A DNA stretch of 5,430 nt from NCBI GenBank assembly GCA_027063585.1, contig JAMORM010000115.1, positions 1 to 5,430 of the forward strand. The letters run 5' to 3'. Positions 4,198 to 5,430 of this stretch are shown here, in pieces. A program made the translations under genes and the position numbers. Source of the DNA: Sulfurimonas sp. (GTDB lineage Bacteria; Campylobacterota; Campylobacteria; Campylobacterales; Sulfurimonadaceae). Each line of letters begins with the position of its first letter. The stretch's first letter is position 1. The notes under the pieces are model-generated. The model did not search any database. It was not told the origin of the DNA and worked only from the letters and a program-made list of their open reading frames with translations.

Positions 4198-5430
4198 CTA
4201 TAAATCATTCAAATGTGCTAAAAAATCATCAGGTTCAACAAAACCTATAATAGTTTTTGACTTTTTAGGTTTTAAGTTTTTATCAAAAAATATCATTGCA
4301 GGAGGACCGAACACACCATATGCTTTAGAGAGTGCTTTTTCTTTTTGTGTATTTTTAGTAACATCCGCACGAATCAGAACATAATCACTCAGTTTTTTTC
4401 TAACTCTCGGGTCTGCAAAAGTCACCTCTTCAAGTTCTTTACATGCAGTACACCAGTCCGCCGCAAAATCAAGCATGATTTTTTTGCCTTTATTTTTTTG
4501 TAAAAGTGCATTAAGCTCATCCAATGATGTTACTTTTGTAAATTTTAACTTTTTAGGAACGGTAGAAACAGCTGAATATGTTGGCTGTGCTTTTAAGAAG
4601 CCCAAAGGTCTGCTTATACTTGGTTCTCCTGCTAAAAAACTAACAAAAAGAGCTAAAGAGTAAATAAATATAATAAGGAACACTCCACGCTTAAAACTAT
4701 GTCCTTCTTTGTCAAAAGCTCCAAAATGTACACTAAAACCAATCCCGAGCATTGCAAACATTAAAACAGTAACTGATGAAGGAAGCACTTTTTCAAGCAT
4801 CCAGACAGCTACCCCAAGCATTAATGCACCAAATATTTCATTGACCATTGTCATCCATGCACCCGGCTTAGGCATAAATTTACCGGCACTCACACCGACT
4901 AAAATCAGAGGAATTCCCATACCGATACTCATACTAAACAAAGCTGCCCCACCAAGCAGAGCATCACCTGTCTGCCCGATATACACTAAGGCACCAGCAA
5001 GAGGAGCCGCGACACAAGGTCCTACTATAAGTGCCGATAAAAAGCCCATAATAGCAACGCCGATAAAACCACTTCTATTGGAAGTTGAACTCACTTTTGT
5101 CACAAGCGCATCGGGAAGTTTCAGCTCATAAAAACCAAACATTGAAAATGCTAATGCCACAAAAACGCCTGCAAAAGAGTAGACAACCCAAGGCGTTTGC
5201 AATGCTGCTTGAAGATTAGAACCAAAAAGACCTGCTAAAACACCCGCAATAGTATAAGCAACTGCCATAGCAAGCACATATACTAAAGATAAAACAAACG
5301 CTTTTCTGGTTGTCAGTCCTTCTCCTTGAGAAATAATTACACCGGAGATTATAGGAATCATAGGAAAAACACATGGTGTCAAAGAGAGCAAAACCCCAAA
5401 TCCAAAAAAAGTTGCTAAAACAACTAAAAA
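4198..5430 (-). CDS. dsbD: DsbD-type thiol:disulfide interchange protein (5' end outside window)
   Basis: DsbD carries electrons from cytoplasmic thioredoxin across the inner membrane to periplasmic thiol proteins. The visible 410 residues contain an eight-helix CcdA/DsbD-beta membrane domain with both conserved cysteines: the first in LTPCVFP (codon for Cys at 5373-5371) and the second in VGPCVAAPLAG. A C-terminal thioredoxin-like gamma domain follows, with active site DWCTACKELE and the cis-Pro region FGPPAMIFF. The frame stays open to the window edge: codons from 5430 to 5392 encode a hydrophobic segment (FLVVLATFFGFGV) that completes the first helix, so the TTG at 5391 is an internal leucine and not the start. 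Whether the N-terminal DsbD-alpha domain exists cannot be seen. The gene lies 17 bp upstream of the Cache gene and heads the visible operon. Next to sox genes, it may do the work of Paracoccus SoxV plus SoxW, reducing SoxYZ; this is inferred, and a role in cytochrome c maturation is the alternative. Confidence 0.9.
   Translation of the reverse strand, partial: FLVVLATFFGFGVLLSLTPCVFPMIPIISGVIISQGEGLTTRKAFVLSLVYVLAMAVAYTIAGVLAGLFGSNLQAALQTPWVVYSFAGVFVALAFSMFGFYELKLPDALVTKVSSTSNRSGFIGVAIMGFLSALIVGPCVAAPLAGALVYIGQTGDALLGGAALFSMSIGMGIPLILVGVSAGKFMPKPGAWMTMVNEIFGALMLGVAVWMLEKVLPSSVTVLMFAMLGIGFSVHFGAFDKEGHSFKRGVFLIIFIYSLALFVSFLAGEPSISRPLGFLKAQPTYSAVSTVPKKLKFTKVTSLDELNALLQKNKGKKIMLDFAADWCTACKELEEVTFADPRVRKKLSDYVLIRADVTKNTQKEKALSKAYGVFGPPAMIFFDKNLKPKKSKTIIGFVEPDDFLAHLNDL

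Noticed and set aside
4475..4663. Plus-strand open frame of 62 codons
   Set aside because: It is antisense to the thioredoxin-like domain of dsbD and has no protein-like features of its own.
4709..5131. Plus-strand open frame of 140 codons
   Set aside because: It is a mirror of the dsbD membrane domain; the Pro/Thr/Ile-rich composition is what antisense reading of hydrophobic codons gives.
5389..5391. TTG as the start codon of the DsbD protein
   Set aside because: The frame continues open upstream to 5430 and encodes the rest of the first membrane helix before LTPCVFP, so this TTG is an internal leucine codon.

Overview
The window is AT-rich and every gene lies on the minus strand, so the transcription order runs from position 5430 down to 1. 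The gene families, the low G+C, the TTG starts, the HAMP-less histidine kinase with an HEINTPLS motif and the Sox proteins with lysine-rich stretches together suggest a sulfur-oxidising member of the Campylobacterota (Sulfurimonas, Sulfuricurvum or Sulfurovum type). This assignment is inferred from protein character and not from a database match.

In order of transcription the window holds: (1) the 3' part of a DsbD-type membrane thiol:disulfide interchange protein (4198-5430, 5' end outside the window); (2) a membrane-anchored periplasmic protein with a double-Cache-like sensor and no output domain (3086-4180, TTG start); (3) an OmpR-family response regulator (2436-3089); (4) a histidine kinase with a small periplasmic domain and no HAMP (1289-2446, TTG start); (5) soxX, a monohaem c-type cytochrome subunit (685-1209); (6) soxY, the Tat-exported sulfur carrier (200-667); (7) the first 49 codons of soxZ (1-148, 3' end outside the window). 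The first four genes are separated by 17 bp or overlap by 4 and 11 bp, so they look like one operon. A 79 bp gap then precedes soxX. No clear terminator is seen in that gap, but it contains a perfect 9 bp direct repeat with an 11 bp period, which is the geometry expected for a dimer of an OmpR-type regulator.

Together the genes look like a self-contained thiosulfate-oxidation module. SoxXA loads thiosulfate onto the C-terminal cysteine of SoxYZ, DsbD is a plausible source of periplasmic reductant that keeps that cysteine usable (as SoxV/SoxW do in Paracoccus), and the Cache protein, kinase and regulator are a candidate three-part sensory system that could switch the sox genes on. The sox core genes are well known. 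The Cache/kinase/regulator set, its putative operator and the link to DsbD are the less described part. There is no tRNA, rRNA, CRISPR array, insertion sequence or phage signal.
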